Origin: DASPMP01 sp035758925
GTDB lineage: Bacteria > Gemmatimonadota > Gemmatimonadetes > Gemmatimonadales > Gemmatimonadaceae
Assembly (NCBI GenBank): GCA_035758925.1
Contig: DASTVV010000001.1
Coordinates: forward strand, 7,252-71,251
DNA: 64,000 nucleotides
Reading direction: 5' to 3'
The stretch's first letter is position 1, and each line of letters begins with the position of its first letter. The translations under genes and the position numbers were made by a program. Positions 43,065 to 50,682 of the stretch are shown here, piece by piece. Under the pieces are notes generated by a model. That model was not told the DNA's origin. It did no database searches and worked only from the letters and a program-made list of their open reading frames with translations.

Positions 43065-44335
43065 GGTTGCACGCATGGTGTCGCTCGCTCGCCGTCGCGA
43101 GCGCGCTCTCGATTCTCGCCGCACGCGCGGGCGCGCAGCAGCTGCTGGTCCCGATGGACGACGCGCAGTCGAACCACCTCAAGGCGTACGGCCTGACCTA
43201 TCAGGCCCTCAAGGCCGGCATGAAGGCCGAGTGGTTCCTCAACTATCGCGGCGGCGCGTTCCTGCTCCCGGACACGCCGGAGCTGCGGCGTCGCGCGGGC
43301 CTGGACGGCATCACGATCACGCCGGTGGACGGGGGGCAGGTGGCCGCGATTCGCGCGGAGATCTCCAACAGCAACATGGACGCGGTTCCGCTGGAGAAGG
43401 CGCCGAGGATCGCCGTGTACACGCCGCCGGATGCACCGCCCTGGGACGATGCGGTCACGCTGGCCCTCAAGTACGCGGGCATCGAGTACTCGCCCGTGTA
43501 CGACGAGGAAGTCGAGCACGGTGACCTCAGCAAGTACGACTGGCTGCACCTGCACCACGAGGACTTCACGGGTCAGTTGAACAAGTTCCACCTGGGCTAT
43601 CGAGACGCACCGTGGTTCGTGGACCTGGTGCAGAAAAACTCGGCGGCGGCGCGAAAGCTCGGGTTCAACAACATCCCCGCCCTCAAGAAGGCGGTGGCCG
43701 AGAATATCCGCCTCTTCGTGGAGCGCGGCGGGTTCGTCTTCGCCATGTGTGGCGCAACCGAGACGCTGGAGCTCGCGATCGCCGGGTTCAACGTCGATGT
43801 CGCAGGCGCGTTCGCCGACGGTACGCCGATGGACGAGAACGCCGACGCGAAAATGAACTGGAAGCGCTCGTTCGCGTTTCAAGGCGTGCATCTCGAGCAG
43901 TCGCCGTTCGTGAACGCGATGAGCGACATCGACGGCCATCAGGTGAACGTTCCAGGTCGGCGCCAGCCGCTCGGCGCCTTCACGCTGTTCAATTTCTCGG
44001 CGAAGTTCGATCCCGTCGCGGCGATGCTGGTCCAGGACCATCGCACGGTGATCAACGACTTCTACGGGGTCACGACGAGCTTCACCAAGGTGACGCTCAA
44101 GCCGGGCGTGGTGGTGCTGGCGTTCGAAGAGGGCGCGCCGTGGGTGAAGTACGTGCACGGCGACTATGGGAAGGGGACGTGGACGTACTATGGCGGCCAC
44201 GACCCCGAGGATCCGCAGCACGCGATTGGCAATCCGCCGACGGATCTGTCGCTGCACAAGGACAGCCCAGGCTACCGGCTCATCTTGAACAACGTGTTGT
44301 TCCCGGCGGCAAAGAAGAAACCGCTGAAGACCTGA
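43061..44335 (+). CDS. Secreted amidotransferase-fold protein of the family misnamed asparagine synthetase B
   Basis: A 424-residue exported protein (signal peptide 1-24, ends RAGAQ). It matches from memory a family found in Bacteroidota and Gemmatimonadota that databases label asparagine synthetase B: LLVPMDDAQSNHLKAYGLTY, EWFLNYRGGAFLLPDTPE, PPWDDAVTLALKYAGIEY, YDEEVEHGDLSKYDWLHLHHEDFTGQ, GGFVFAMCGATETLELA, and YYGGHDPEDPQH. No AsnB synthetase or glutaminase motifs exist, so the enzyme name is wrong. The GGFVFAMCGATE segment resembles a ThuA/glutamine-amidotransferase nucleophile elbow. It is the last gene of the DUF4159 operon. Confidence 0.72.
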   Translation: MRLHAWCRSLAVASALSILAARAGAQQLLVPMDDAQSNHLKAYGLTYQALKAGMKAEWFLNYRGGAFLLPDTPELRRRAGLDGITITPVDGGQVAAIRAEISNSNMDAVPLEKAPRIAVYTPPDAPPWDDAVTLALKYAGIEYSPVYDEEVEHGDLSKYDWLHLHHEDFTGQLNKFHLGYRDAPWFVDLVQKNSAAARKLGFNNIPALKKAVAENIRLFVERGGFVFAMCGATETLELAIAGFNVDVAGAFADGTPMDENADAKMNWKRSFAFQGVHLEQSPFVNAMSDIDGHQVNVPGRRQPLGAFTLFNFSAKFDPVAAMLVQDHRTVINDFYGVTTSFTKVTLKPGVVVLAFEEGAPWVKYVHGDYGKGTWTYYGGHDPEDPQHAIGNPPTDLSLHKDSPGYRLILNNVLFPAAKKKPLKT

Positions 44336-44423
44336 ACGGCGGAATGGGAGATGGGACTGGGAATGGGCGAGGGATAGACTCAGCCACGCGCCCATTCCCC
44401 CATTTCCCATTCCCACTCCGCTG
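44336..44423. repeat. Inverted repeat between AsnB-like and DinG-like genes, GGGAATGG units
   Basis: CGGCGGAATGGGAGATGGGA and CTGGGAATGGGC on the left face GCGCCCATTCCCCCATTTCC and CATTCCCACTCCGC on the right. It starts at the base after the stop codon and ends 17 bases before the next GTG, between two genes of the same direction; a terminator is likely. Confidence 0.8.
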
Positions 44424-44440
44424 TTGCAGTAGTTTGAATC

Positions 44441-46930
44441 GTGCCGGCGACAATTCCAACCTCGTCCCGACTTAGCCCCAAAGCAGCCGCGGCGATTCGA
44501 GCGGCCATCCGGTTGGCCGGCGGACGCGAGGTGTGCTTCGCCTGCGGCGTCGACGAGGAAGGGACGGTCGACATCGCGCGGGTCGTGGCGCGGGGCGATG
44601 CGGAGAGCGTGCTCGCGCTGCCGGGCTTCGCCAAACGGGGCGAGATGCTGGTGCACAACCATCCGTCCGGCGTGCTCGACCCATCGGACGCCGACTTGGC
44701 GGTGGCCGCTCGGATCCACGACGACGGCATCGGCTTCGGCATCGTCGACAACGACGCGGAGCACCTCTACGTGGTGGTGGAAGTGCCGCACGTCGACGCA
44801 CCCACGCTGATCGCGCGCGACGAGATGGAGCGCGATCTCGGCGATGACGGCGTCATTGCGCGCAGCCACCCTCGCTACGAGGACCGCCCCAGCCAGCGCG
44901 CCATGGCTGCGCGCATCGCGCAGCTCTACAACAACGGTGGCATCGGCCTGCTCGAAGCCGGCACCGGCGTCGGCAAGTCGCTGGGCTACCTGCTGCCCGC
45001 GCTTCGTTGGGCGGCGCGCAACAAGGAACGCACCGTCGTCTCGACCAACACGATCAACCTGCAGGAGCAGCTGGTCGGCAAGGACCTGCCGTTCCTCAAG
45101 CAAGCGCTCGACGACCAGCCGGTCCGATTCGCGCTGCTCAAGGGCTGGCGGAACTACCTCTGCCTTTCGCGTCTCGAGAACGCGGAGTCCGCCGAGACTA
45201 CGCTCTTCGACGACGGCATGCGCGACGAGGTGGAGCAGCTCGCCGCATGGGCGTCGAAGACGAAGGACGGGTCGCTGAGCGATCTGCCCACCCAGCCGCG
45301 AAGTGAAGTGTGGGACGAGGTCGCGGCGGAGCCCGACCTCTGCCAGCGCTTCAAGTGCAAGCATTTCGAGAAGTGCTTCGTGTTCCGGGCGCGTCGCGTG
45401 GCGGCGGAGGCCGACGTCATCGTCGTGAACCACCACCTGTTGCTGTCGGACGTGGCTGTGCGCCGCGTCGCGAACAACTGGTCGGAAGCGGCGGTGCTGC
45501 CGGCGTACGAGCGGCTCGTCATCGACGAGGGACACCACCTGGAGGACGCGGCCGCCAACCACCTTGGCGTCACGGTCACGCGGCGCGGGCTCCAGCGGCT
45601 GTTCGCGCGCCTCGAGCGGCGCGGCCGCGGCCTGCTGCCGTCGCTCGTCGCAAAGTTGAGCGCGTCGCGCGACCTGTTGAGTGTCGCCAGCGTCGATCTC
45701 GTCGAGGACCGGCTGGCACCCTCCGTGACGACGGCGCGCGACAAGGCGACGATGCTCTTCGACCTCCTCGACACACTGCTCGATGAGTCGGGCGTCCAGG
45801 TGCTGCGCCTCACGGACAGCTTTGCGGCACATCACGTGTGGGAGTCAGGGCTTCGGCTCGCGCTGGAGGATACCTGCGGCGAGATCGGTATTCTGCGCGA
45901 AGGACTCCAGATGGTGCGCGAACGCATCGAGACCAGCAACAGGCTGGACGAGGCGAGCGCCCCGTTGCTCAATGAGATCCGCGCGGTGACGCGGCGACTG
46001 GAGGCCGCCAGCGACGCGCTTCGGACCACGCTCGCGCCGCCGGCCGGCGCCGGCACCGTGCGATGGCTGGAGCGGACGGGGCGCGAACGTTCCGTCGCGG
46101 CGACGAGCGTGCCGCTCGACCTCGCGCCGATCCTGCGCGACGACCTCTTTCGCCGTCTCAAGACGACGATCGTCACCAGCGCAACGCTCGCCACGGATGG
46201 CGACTTCACGTTTCTCAGGAACCGCCTGGGCCTCAACGAGGATGACGTCGAGCCCGCGAGCGGCGTGTTCCCGTCGCCCTTCCACTACGATATCCAGGCG
46301 CTGCTGCTGATTCCGACCGACGTGCCAGCGCCGAACACCGAGGGAGCGCGTCACACGGCATCGGTCATCGAGATCGTTCTCGACGTTGCCGAGGCGTCGG
46401 GCGGGGGGCTGTTCGCGTTGTTCACGAGCCACAAGGATGTGCGACTCATGGCGGCGGAACTGCGCTCGCGGGGGTTCGAGCGCCGACATCCGCTGCTCGT
46501 GCACGGTGAGAGCTCTCGCGACAGCCTGCTCGACCGCTTCAGGAACAGCGACAACGCGGTTCTGCTGGGCACCGCGTCGTTCTGGGAAGGCGTGGACGTG
46601 CCCGGGCGTGCGCTGCGGGGTCTCGTCATCTCGAAGCTGCCCTTCAAGGTGCCCACCGAGCCGCTTACCGCCGCGCACTGCGAGGCCATCGAGCGCGCCG
46701 GCGGCGATCCATTCTCCGAATACATGCTGCCGCACGCGGCGCTCCGGCTCAAACAGGGCTTCGGCCGGCTCATTCGAACGACGACCGACTCCGGCGTAGT
46801 GGTGATCGCCGACCCGAGGGTCATCCGTATGGGCTATGGGAGGGAACTGTTGCGGGTCCTGCCACCGGCGAAGCGACTGGCAGGGAACTGGGTTGAGCTT
46901 CGTGAAGAGGTACGGCGGTTCTACAGCTGA
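44441..46930 (+). CDS. DinG-like XPD-family helicase with N-terminal JAB/RadC-like domain
   Basis: An 829-residue protein. Residues 10-125 form a RadC/JAB-like domain with the metal motif H72-x-H74-x7-S82-x2-D85 in VHNHPSGVLDPSDAD. Residues 150-829 are a superfamily 2 helicase of DinG/XPD type: Walker A EAGTGVGKS, TINLQEQLV, a four-cysteine Fe-S region (cysteine after NYL, then DLCQRFKCKHFEKCF), VNHHLLLSD, DEAH-box VIDEGHHLED, and motifs TSATL, FTSHKD, GTASFWEGVDVPG, and QGFGRLIRT. DinG unwinds R-loops and 5'-3' duplexes. The usual N-terminal partner domain is an exonuclease or nothing. GTG start at 44441 without a clear ribosome site. Confidence 0.87.
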   Translation: MPATIPTSSRLSPKAAAAIRAAIRLAGGREVCFACGVDEEGTVDIARVVARGDAESVLALPGFAKRGEMLVHNHPSGVLDPSDADLAVAARIHDDGIGFGIVDNDAEHLYVVVEVPHVDAPTLIARDEMERDLGDDGVIARSHPRYEDRPSQRAMAARIAQLYNNGGIGLLEAGTGVGKSLGYLLPALRWAARNKERTVVSTNTINLQEQLVGKDLPFLKQALDDQPVRFALLKGWRNYLCLSRLENAESAETTLFDDGMRDEVEQLAAWASKTKDGSLSDLPTQPRSEVWDEVAAEPDLCQRFKCKHFEKCFVFRARRVAAEADVIVVNHHLLLSDVAVRRVANNWSEAAVLPAYERLVIDEGHHLEDAAANHLGVTVTRRGLQRLFARLERRGRGLLPSLVAKLSASRDLLSVASVDLVEDRLAPSVTTARDKATMLFDLLDTLLDESGVQVLRLTDSFAAHHVWESGLRLALEDTCGEIGILREGLQMVRERIETSNRLDEASAPLLNEIRAVTRRLEAASDALRTTLAPPAGAGTVRWLERTGRERSVAATSVPLDLAPILRDDLFRRLKTTIVTSATLATDGDFTFLRNRLGLNEDDVEPASGVFPSPFHYDIQALLLIPTDVPAPNTEGARHTASVIEIVLDVAEASGGGLFALFTSHKDVRLMAAELRSRGFERRHPLLVHGESSRDSLLDRFRNSDNAVLLGTASFWEGVDVPGRALRGLVISKLPFKVPTEPLTAAHCEAIERAGGDPFSEYMLPHAALRLKQGFGRLIRTTTDSGVVVIADPRVIRMGYGRELLRVLPPAKRLAGNWVELREEVRRFYS

Positions 46931-46953
46931 TGCGTCACGCGTCTCGAGTCGGC

Positions 46954-47181
46954 ATGCGTGATTCGCCATGCTTGAGGATGCGTGATTCGCCATGCTTGAG
47001 GATGCGTGATACTTGACGCGTCAGCATGCGTGATGCCTGATGCGTAAGCGTGACGTGCATGTTGACGCATGGCGCATGACGTATGCTGACGTATGGCGAA
47101 TGACGCATGCTGACGTATGGCGAATGACGCATGGTGACGCATGGCGAATGACGCATGCTGACGCATGACGCATGACGAATG
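46954..47181. repeat. Large inverted array of 24-bp tandem units (GACGCATG type)
   Basis: Two exact copies of a 24-base unit beginning ATGCGTGATTCGCCATGCTT (46954-46977, 46978-47001) and a third diverged one are followed, after a mixed centre, by four copies of a unit beginning CTGACGTATGGCGAATGACG (47086-47181). The second unit is the approximate reverse complement of the first, so the 230-base region can fold into a long stem. The gap between the helicase and the FAH gene holds nothing else; the annotated FAH start lies in the last unit. Confidence 0.85.
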
Positions 47182-47829
47182 ACGTATTCCAAACCCCAAC
47201 TGAACAAAGGAATGATCCTCCGCCCTTCCAAGATCGTGTGCGTCGGCCGCAACTACGTGGATCACGCCAAAGAGCTCGGCAACGAGATGCCGAAGGAGCC
47301 TCTGATCTTCCTGAAGCCGCCATCCTCACTCATCAATGACGGACAGCCCATCCGCCTGCACACGGCATCGAAACAAATCGAGTTCGAGGGTGAGATCGGC
47401 ATCATCATCGGCAAGCAGCTCTCGCGAGCCGACGAGATGGCGGCGACGGCGGCCGTCGACGGGATCGTGGCGGTGAACGACGTGACCGCCCGAGACCTCC
47501 AGAAGTCGGACTCGCAATGGACGCGCGCCAAGGGCTTCGATACGTTCTGTCCGGTAGGCGTAGCGATGAAACCGCCCAAGGATCTCGCGTCGCTCGAGGT
47601 CGTCACGCGCGTGAATGGCGTGGAACGGCAACGCGGCAAGGCGTCGCAAATGGCGTTTTCGATCCCATTCGTGCTCTCCTACATCTCGAACATCATGACG
47701 CTCGAGCCCGGTGACCTGGTTTGCACCGGAACGCCCGCCGGAGTCGGGACCCTCCAGGCCGGCGACGTGGTAGAAGTAGAGGTGCTCGGCGTCAGCCGGG
47801 TGAAGAATCCTGTCGCCGCGGCACTCTAG
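47179..47829 (+). CDS. Fumarylacetoacetate hydrolase family protein
   Basis: A 216-residue FAH-fold enzyme. KIVCVGRNYVDHAKELGN, IFLKPPSSL, the metal ligands in IEFEGEIGIIIGK, and VNDVTARDLQ, KGFDTFCPVGV, and GDLVCTGTPAGVG are characteristic. Short members are 2-hydroxyhepta-2,4-diene-1,7-dioate isomerase, acylpyruvase or oxaloacetate decarboxylase types; the substrate is not determined. ATG 47179 lies in the repeat array; ATG 47212 (MILRPSKIVCVG) is a likely alternative start. The aminotransferase follows by 12 bases. Confidence 0.85.
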   Translation: MTYSKPQLNKGMILRPSKIVCVGRNYVDHAKELGNEMPKEPLIFLKPPSSLINDGQPIRLHTASKQIEFEGEIGIIIGKQLSRADEMAATAAVDGIVAVNDVTARDLQKSDSQWTRAKGFDTFCPVGVAMKPPKDLASLEVVTRVNGVERQRGKASQMAFSIPFVLSYISNIMTLEPGDLVCTGTPAGVGTLQAGDVVEVEVLGVSRVKNPVAAAL

Positions 47830-47841
47830 GAGACCCGCCTC

Positions 47842-49056
47842 TTGCCCCAGCTCGCCAAGCGCTTCGAGACCCTGCCCGAGTACGTCCTCGCGCGGATTCC
47901 GCAGAAAAAGCACGAGCTGCTGAAGAAAGGCGTCGACGTCATTGACCTCGGTGCGGGTGACGCGGACCTGATGCCGCCCGACGCGGCGCTCCGCCGGCTC
48001 GCCGAATCGGTCTACATCCCCGGCATGAACCGCTACGGTTTCGGGCTGGGACTTGTGCAATTCCGCGAGGCCGTAGCGTCCTGGATGAAGAAGCGTTTTG
48101 GTCTCACGTTCGATCCCCTCACGGAGATCGTGCCGCTGATCGGGTCCAAGGAAGGCATCTCACATCTGGCGCTCGCGTACATGGAGTCGGGTCGCGTAGC
48201 GATCGTGCCGGAGCCGGGCTACAACTCGTACATTGGCGGCTCGCTGCTCGCGGGCGGCGAGGTGTACAAGTACGAGCTGCGGCCGCGCACCAGGTTCCTG
48301 CTCGAGCTGGATGACATTCCAGAAGACGTGCTCCAGCGGGCCCGCGTGCTGTACCTCAACTACCCGAACAACCCAACCGCGGCGGTTGCGCCGGTGGAGT
48401 ATCTGCGGCGCGTGGTGCAGCGCTGCCGCGAGCTCGACATCCTGCTGGTCTACGACAACGCGTACTCCGAGATGGCCTTCGACGGCTATGTGCCGCCGAG
48501 CATCTTCGAGATCGACGGCGCCCGCGACGTCGCCATCGAGTTTCACTCGATGTCCAAGACGTACAACATGACCGGCTGGCGTTGCGGCTGGGCCGTCGCG
48601 CGTCCGGAGATCGCGGCGACGCTCGCGAAAGTGAAGAGCTTCGTGGACACGGGCCAGTTCATGGCTGTACAAGCGGCGGCAGTGGCTGCGCTGGAAAGTT
48701 GGGACAAGTTCGTCCCGGGCAACCGCGAAGTATTCCGGGAGCGGCGGGACGCGGCAGTTGCGGCGTTCCGCGAAGCCGGCTTCGAGTGTGAGTCCCCCAA
48801 GGCCACCATGTACCTCTGGATCCCCCTCCCCGAAGGGCTGGCGAGCGCGACGTTCGCGGAGCAACTAATGGAGGAGGAAGGAGTTATCGTATTACCAGGG
48901 TCCGGATTCGGGGCCGGAGGGGAGGGATTCTTCCGGATATCGTTCATTACCTCCCCGGCCCGGATCGCTGAGGCCGCGGTTCGGGCGGGCCGTGTCTTGC
49001 GAAAGCTGAGCCCCAAGAGCGATCGTCCTAGTCGGGCACCAGCGGGAGTAGCGTGA
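47842..49056 (+). CDS. Class I/II aminotransferase, LL-diaminopimelate aminotransferase-like
   Basis: A 404-residue PLP enzyme. The Schiff-base lysine is K239 in FHSMSKTYNMTGW; other family marks are RYGFGLGLVQFREAVA, PLIGSKEGISHLALAY, PEPGYNSY, LNYPNNPTA and DNAYSE. It is closest to the DapL/alanine transaminase-like group (GSKEGI and EPGY are typical), so a role in lysine and peptidoglycan precursor synthesis is possible, but other substrates are not excluded. TTG start at 47842 with AGGAG ten bases upstream. Overlaps the next gene (GTGA). Confidence 0.8.
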   Translation: MPQLAKRFETLPEYVLARIPQKKHELLKKGVDVIDLGAGDADLMPPDAALRRLAESVYIPGMNRYGFGLGLVQFREAVASWMKKRFGLTFDPLTEIVPLIGSKEGISHLALAYMESGRVAIVPEPGYNSYIGGSLLAGGEVYKYELRPRTRFLLELDDIPEDVLQRARVLYLNYPNNPTAAVAPVEYLRRVVQRCRELDILLVYDNAYSEMAFDGYVPPSIFEIDGARDVAIEFHSMSKTYNMTGWRCGWAVARPEIAATLAKVKSFVDTGQFMAVQAAAVAALESWDKFVPGNREVFRERRDAAVAAFREAGFECESPKATMYLWIPLPEGLASATFAEQLMEEEGVIVLPGSGFGAGGEGFFRISFITSPARIAEAAVRAGRVLRKLSPKSDRPSRAPAGVA

Positions 49057-49895
49057 CGAAGAGACCTATCGTACGACGCAGCGCCGCTTCGTTGGCGGCT
49101 TCCATCACGATCCACGTGCTTGTGGTCGTGGCGCTCGTGCACGTGGTCTTCCGCTATCCGCTGGGACAGCTCATGGGAATCCGCGAACCCGAGCCGCAGA
49201 CGGAGCGGATCCAGTTCGTCAGAGTCCCGCCACCTCCAACGGAAAGCTCTGGTGGTGGTCGAAAGCAGACCAGCACGAAGCCGACGGAATCGGCGCCAGC
49301 GCCGCTCCAGACTCCGGTCGTCGCGCCCACCGAGGTGCCGCCTCCCACGCCGGTCGACAGCTCGCGCGCGCAGGCGGCGGGTGGCCATGGCACGGGGCTG
49401 GGTGTTTCCGGCTCCGAGATGGCGACGGGCGTCGAACCGCGTGAGCCTGACCGCCGCATCGCGCTGGAGCCGGGTCCGATCACACGCGCGCCGCGCACCA
49501 AGGCGCAGGACGTGGACAGCATCGTGAGCCTCGCGATCGGCATCGTCCGCGACTCGATGGAAATCGTCGCGGGCCAACGGAAGCCGGGCGACTGGACCGT
49601 GAAGCGGAAGGGCGGTACGTGGGGCTGGGATCAGTCGGGCATTCGCCTCGGCAAGTTCACCATCCCGCAGGCGTTGCTCGCGCTGCTGCCGTTGAACGTC
49701 AGCGCCAACCAGTCGCCGATCGAGGCGCGCAGCGCCGCGTGGATCCGGCGTGACGTGCTGGAGAACGGTCAGCGGGCGATTTCAGAGGACGATTTCCGCG
49801 CGGCGGTGAAGCGCATCCGCGAGCGGAAGGAGCGCGAGCGTCGGCAGAAGCTGCTCGCCGACGGCGCCAAGGACCAGCCGACGCAGCAGCCCTAG
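49053..49895 (+). CDS. TonB-like single-pass protein with proline-rich linker
   Basis: A 280-residue protein: a basic N-terminus, one membrane segment (about 10-35), a Pro/Thr/Ser-rich periplasmic linker (50-110), and a C-terminal region (150-280) rich in charged residues that I cannot assign. The layout is TonB-like, but no TonB C-terminal motif (YP) is seen. It is translationally coupled to the aminotransferase by a GTGA overlap. Its TAG stop shares the palindrome CTAG with the TAG stop of the convergent lexA. Confidence 0.5.
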   Translation: MTKRPIVRRSAASLAASITIHVLVVVALVHVVFRYPLGQLMGIREPEPQTERIQFVRVPPPPTESSGGGRKQTSTKPTESAPAPLQTPVVAPTEVPPPTPVDSSRAQAAGGHGTGLGVSGSEMATGVEPREPDRRIALEPGPITRAPRTKAQDVDSIVSLAIGIVRDSMEIVAGQRKPGDWTVKRKGGTWGWDQSGIRLGKFTIPQALLALLPLNVSANQSPIEARSAAWIRRDVLENGQRAISEDDFRAAVKRIRERKERERRQKLLADGAKDQPTQQP

Positions 49896-50560
49896 TGTAG
49901 CTGCTGCGTGGCGGAGACGTCTTCCGTCTCGCGCACCGGCTCCCGCTCGAAGAATGGGCGGAACACTCCGCAGACCACGCCAAGAATGGCGACGTCGTCG
50001 CGCAGTCCCACTTCGATCGGACGGTCGGCCGAGTTGGCCGACTCCAGCACGACGTTGGAGCCGCGGTGCGTCAGCAACTTCACCGTCGACTCGCCTCCCA
50101 TGCGCACGGCAACCAGGTCGCCATCCTTGGCCTTGGTCGACGGGGAGACCATCACGAGGTCGCCGTCCGAGATGCACTTGCCCGTCATGCCGTCGCCAGT
50201 CGCCTTGAGGAGAAACACGTCTTCACCCGGCAAGTACCGCCGGTCGAGCGTGATGTAGCGGACGCGATGTTCGGGAAGGAGCGCGGGATCCCCGTTGTGC
50301 ACCTTGCCGTAGAACGGCACCGGCTGCGTCGCGCCGGCGGACGCGAAGCCCAGCAGTCGCACGCCACGTGAGCGTGACTCGTCGCGTTCGATGTATCCCT
50401 TGTTTGCCAGCGCGTGGAGCAGATCCGAGACAGTCTTCGTCGACTTGATGCGGAATTTCTTCGCGATCTCCCGGATGCTCGGTTGGTACGTGTTCTCGGC
50501 GAGAAAGTCTATCATGTAGTGATAGACACGTCGCTCGAGTGGTGTCAGCGGCTCCGTCAT
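49892..50560 (-). CDS. lexA: LexA-like repressor lacking the autoproteolytic serine
   Basis: A 222-residue LexA homologue starting at ATG 50560 (MTEPLTPLERRVYHYMID). The winged-helix DNA-binding domain (1-70) is well conserved (PSIREIAKKFRIKS, SDLLHALANKGYIERDESRSRGVRLL). The peptidase-like domain (80-205) keeps the lysine (K161 in STVKLL) but has GDGM where LexA has GDSM, so the catalytic serine is G124, and the Ala-Gly cleavage pair is N89-G90 (KVHNGDP). Both changes predict loss of RecA-stimulated self-cleavage. GTG 50614 is a longer alternative start. The upstream region contains a good promoter and several inverted repeats. Confidence 0.85.
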   Translation of the reverse strand: MTEPLTPLERRVYHYMIDFLAENTYQPSIREIAKKFRIKSTKTVSDLLHALANKGYIERDESRSRGVRLLGFASAGATQPVPFYGKVHNGDPALLPEHRVRYITLDRRYLPGEDVFLLKATGDGMTGKCISDGDLVMVSPSTKAKDGDLVAVRMGGESTVKLLTHRGSNVVLESANSADRPIEVGLRDDVAILGVVCGVFRPFFEREPVRETEDVSATQQLH

Positions 50561-50567
50561 GGGCCTG

Positions 50568-50603
50568 TAGGCAGGACGCGGCTGCCTATCGCGAATAGTC
50601 GCG
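50568..50603 (-). promoter_or_regulatory. Two inverted repeats in the lexA leader
   Basis: TAGGCAG-GACGCGG-CTGCCTA (50568-50588) and CGCGA-ATAG-TCGCG (50590-50603) lie between the predicted transcription start and the ATG. The first ends seven bases before the start codon, where it would hide a ribosome site in the mRNA; either could also be an operator. Confidence 0.45.
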
Positions 50604-50625
50604 TCCGCAGCCACGTGTTTGGCCC

Positions 50626-50654
50626 AATATGGGAATCCGTATTACTGCGGTCAA
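50626..50654 (-). promoter_or_regulatory. Predicted lexA promoter
   Basis: On the minus strand TTGACC (50654-50649) and CATATT (50631-50626) are separated by 17 bases, giving a transcription start near 50619. Confidence 0.55.
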
Positions 50655-50671
50655 CAAGACCTAAGCAGTAA
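50642..50671. promoter_or_regulatory. Candidate operator palindrome spanning the lexA -35
   Basis: TTACTGC (50642-50648) and GCAGTAA (50665-50671) are perfect inverted half-sites, 16 bases apart, flanking the -35 hexamer. The position fits an autorepression operator, for LexA itself or another dimeric repressor. A role as part of the gltX terminator is possible but there is no U-run. Confidence 0.45.
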
Positions 50672-50682
50672 AACTACTGGGT

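Noticed and set aside
43061..44335. Asparagine synthetase B
   Set aside because: Neither the N-terminal cysteine glutaminase domain nor the synthetase PP-loop is present, and the protein has an export signal. The name is a database habit.
995..44423. REP/BIME elements moved by a RAYT transposase
   Set aside because: No RAYT gene lies in the window, and words differ among loci, unlike REP families with one conserved stem.
42809..45835. A 1008-codon open frame on the minus strand opposite the AsnB-like and helicase genes
   Set aside because: It is antisense to two well-supported genes with clear motifs, has the Arg/His/Val-rich make-up of a GC-rich shadow frame, crosses a hairpin repeat and shows no domain.
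46954..47181. Possible CRISPR array
   Set aside because: Units are contiguous without unique spacers and the second half is the reverse complement of the first; no cas gene is near.
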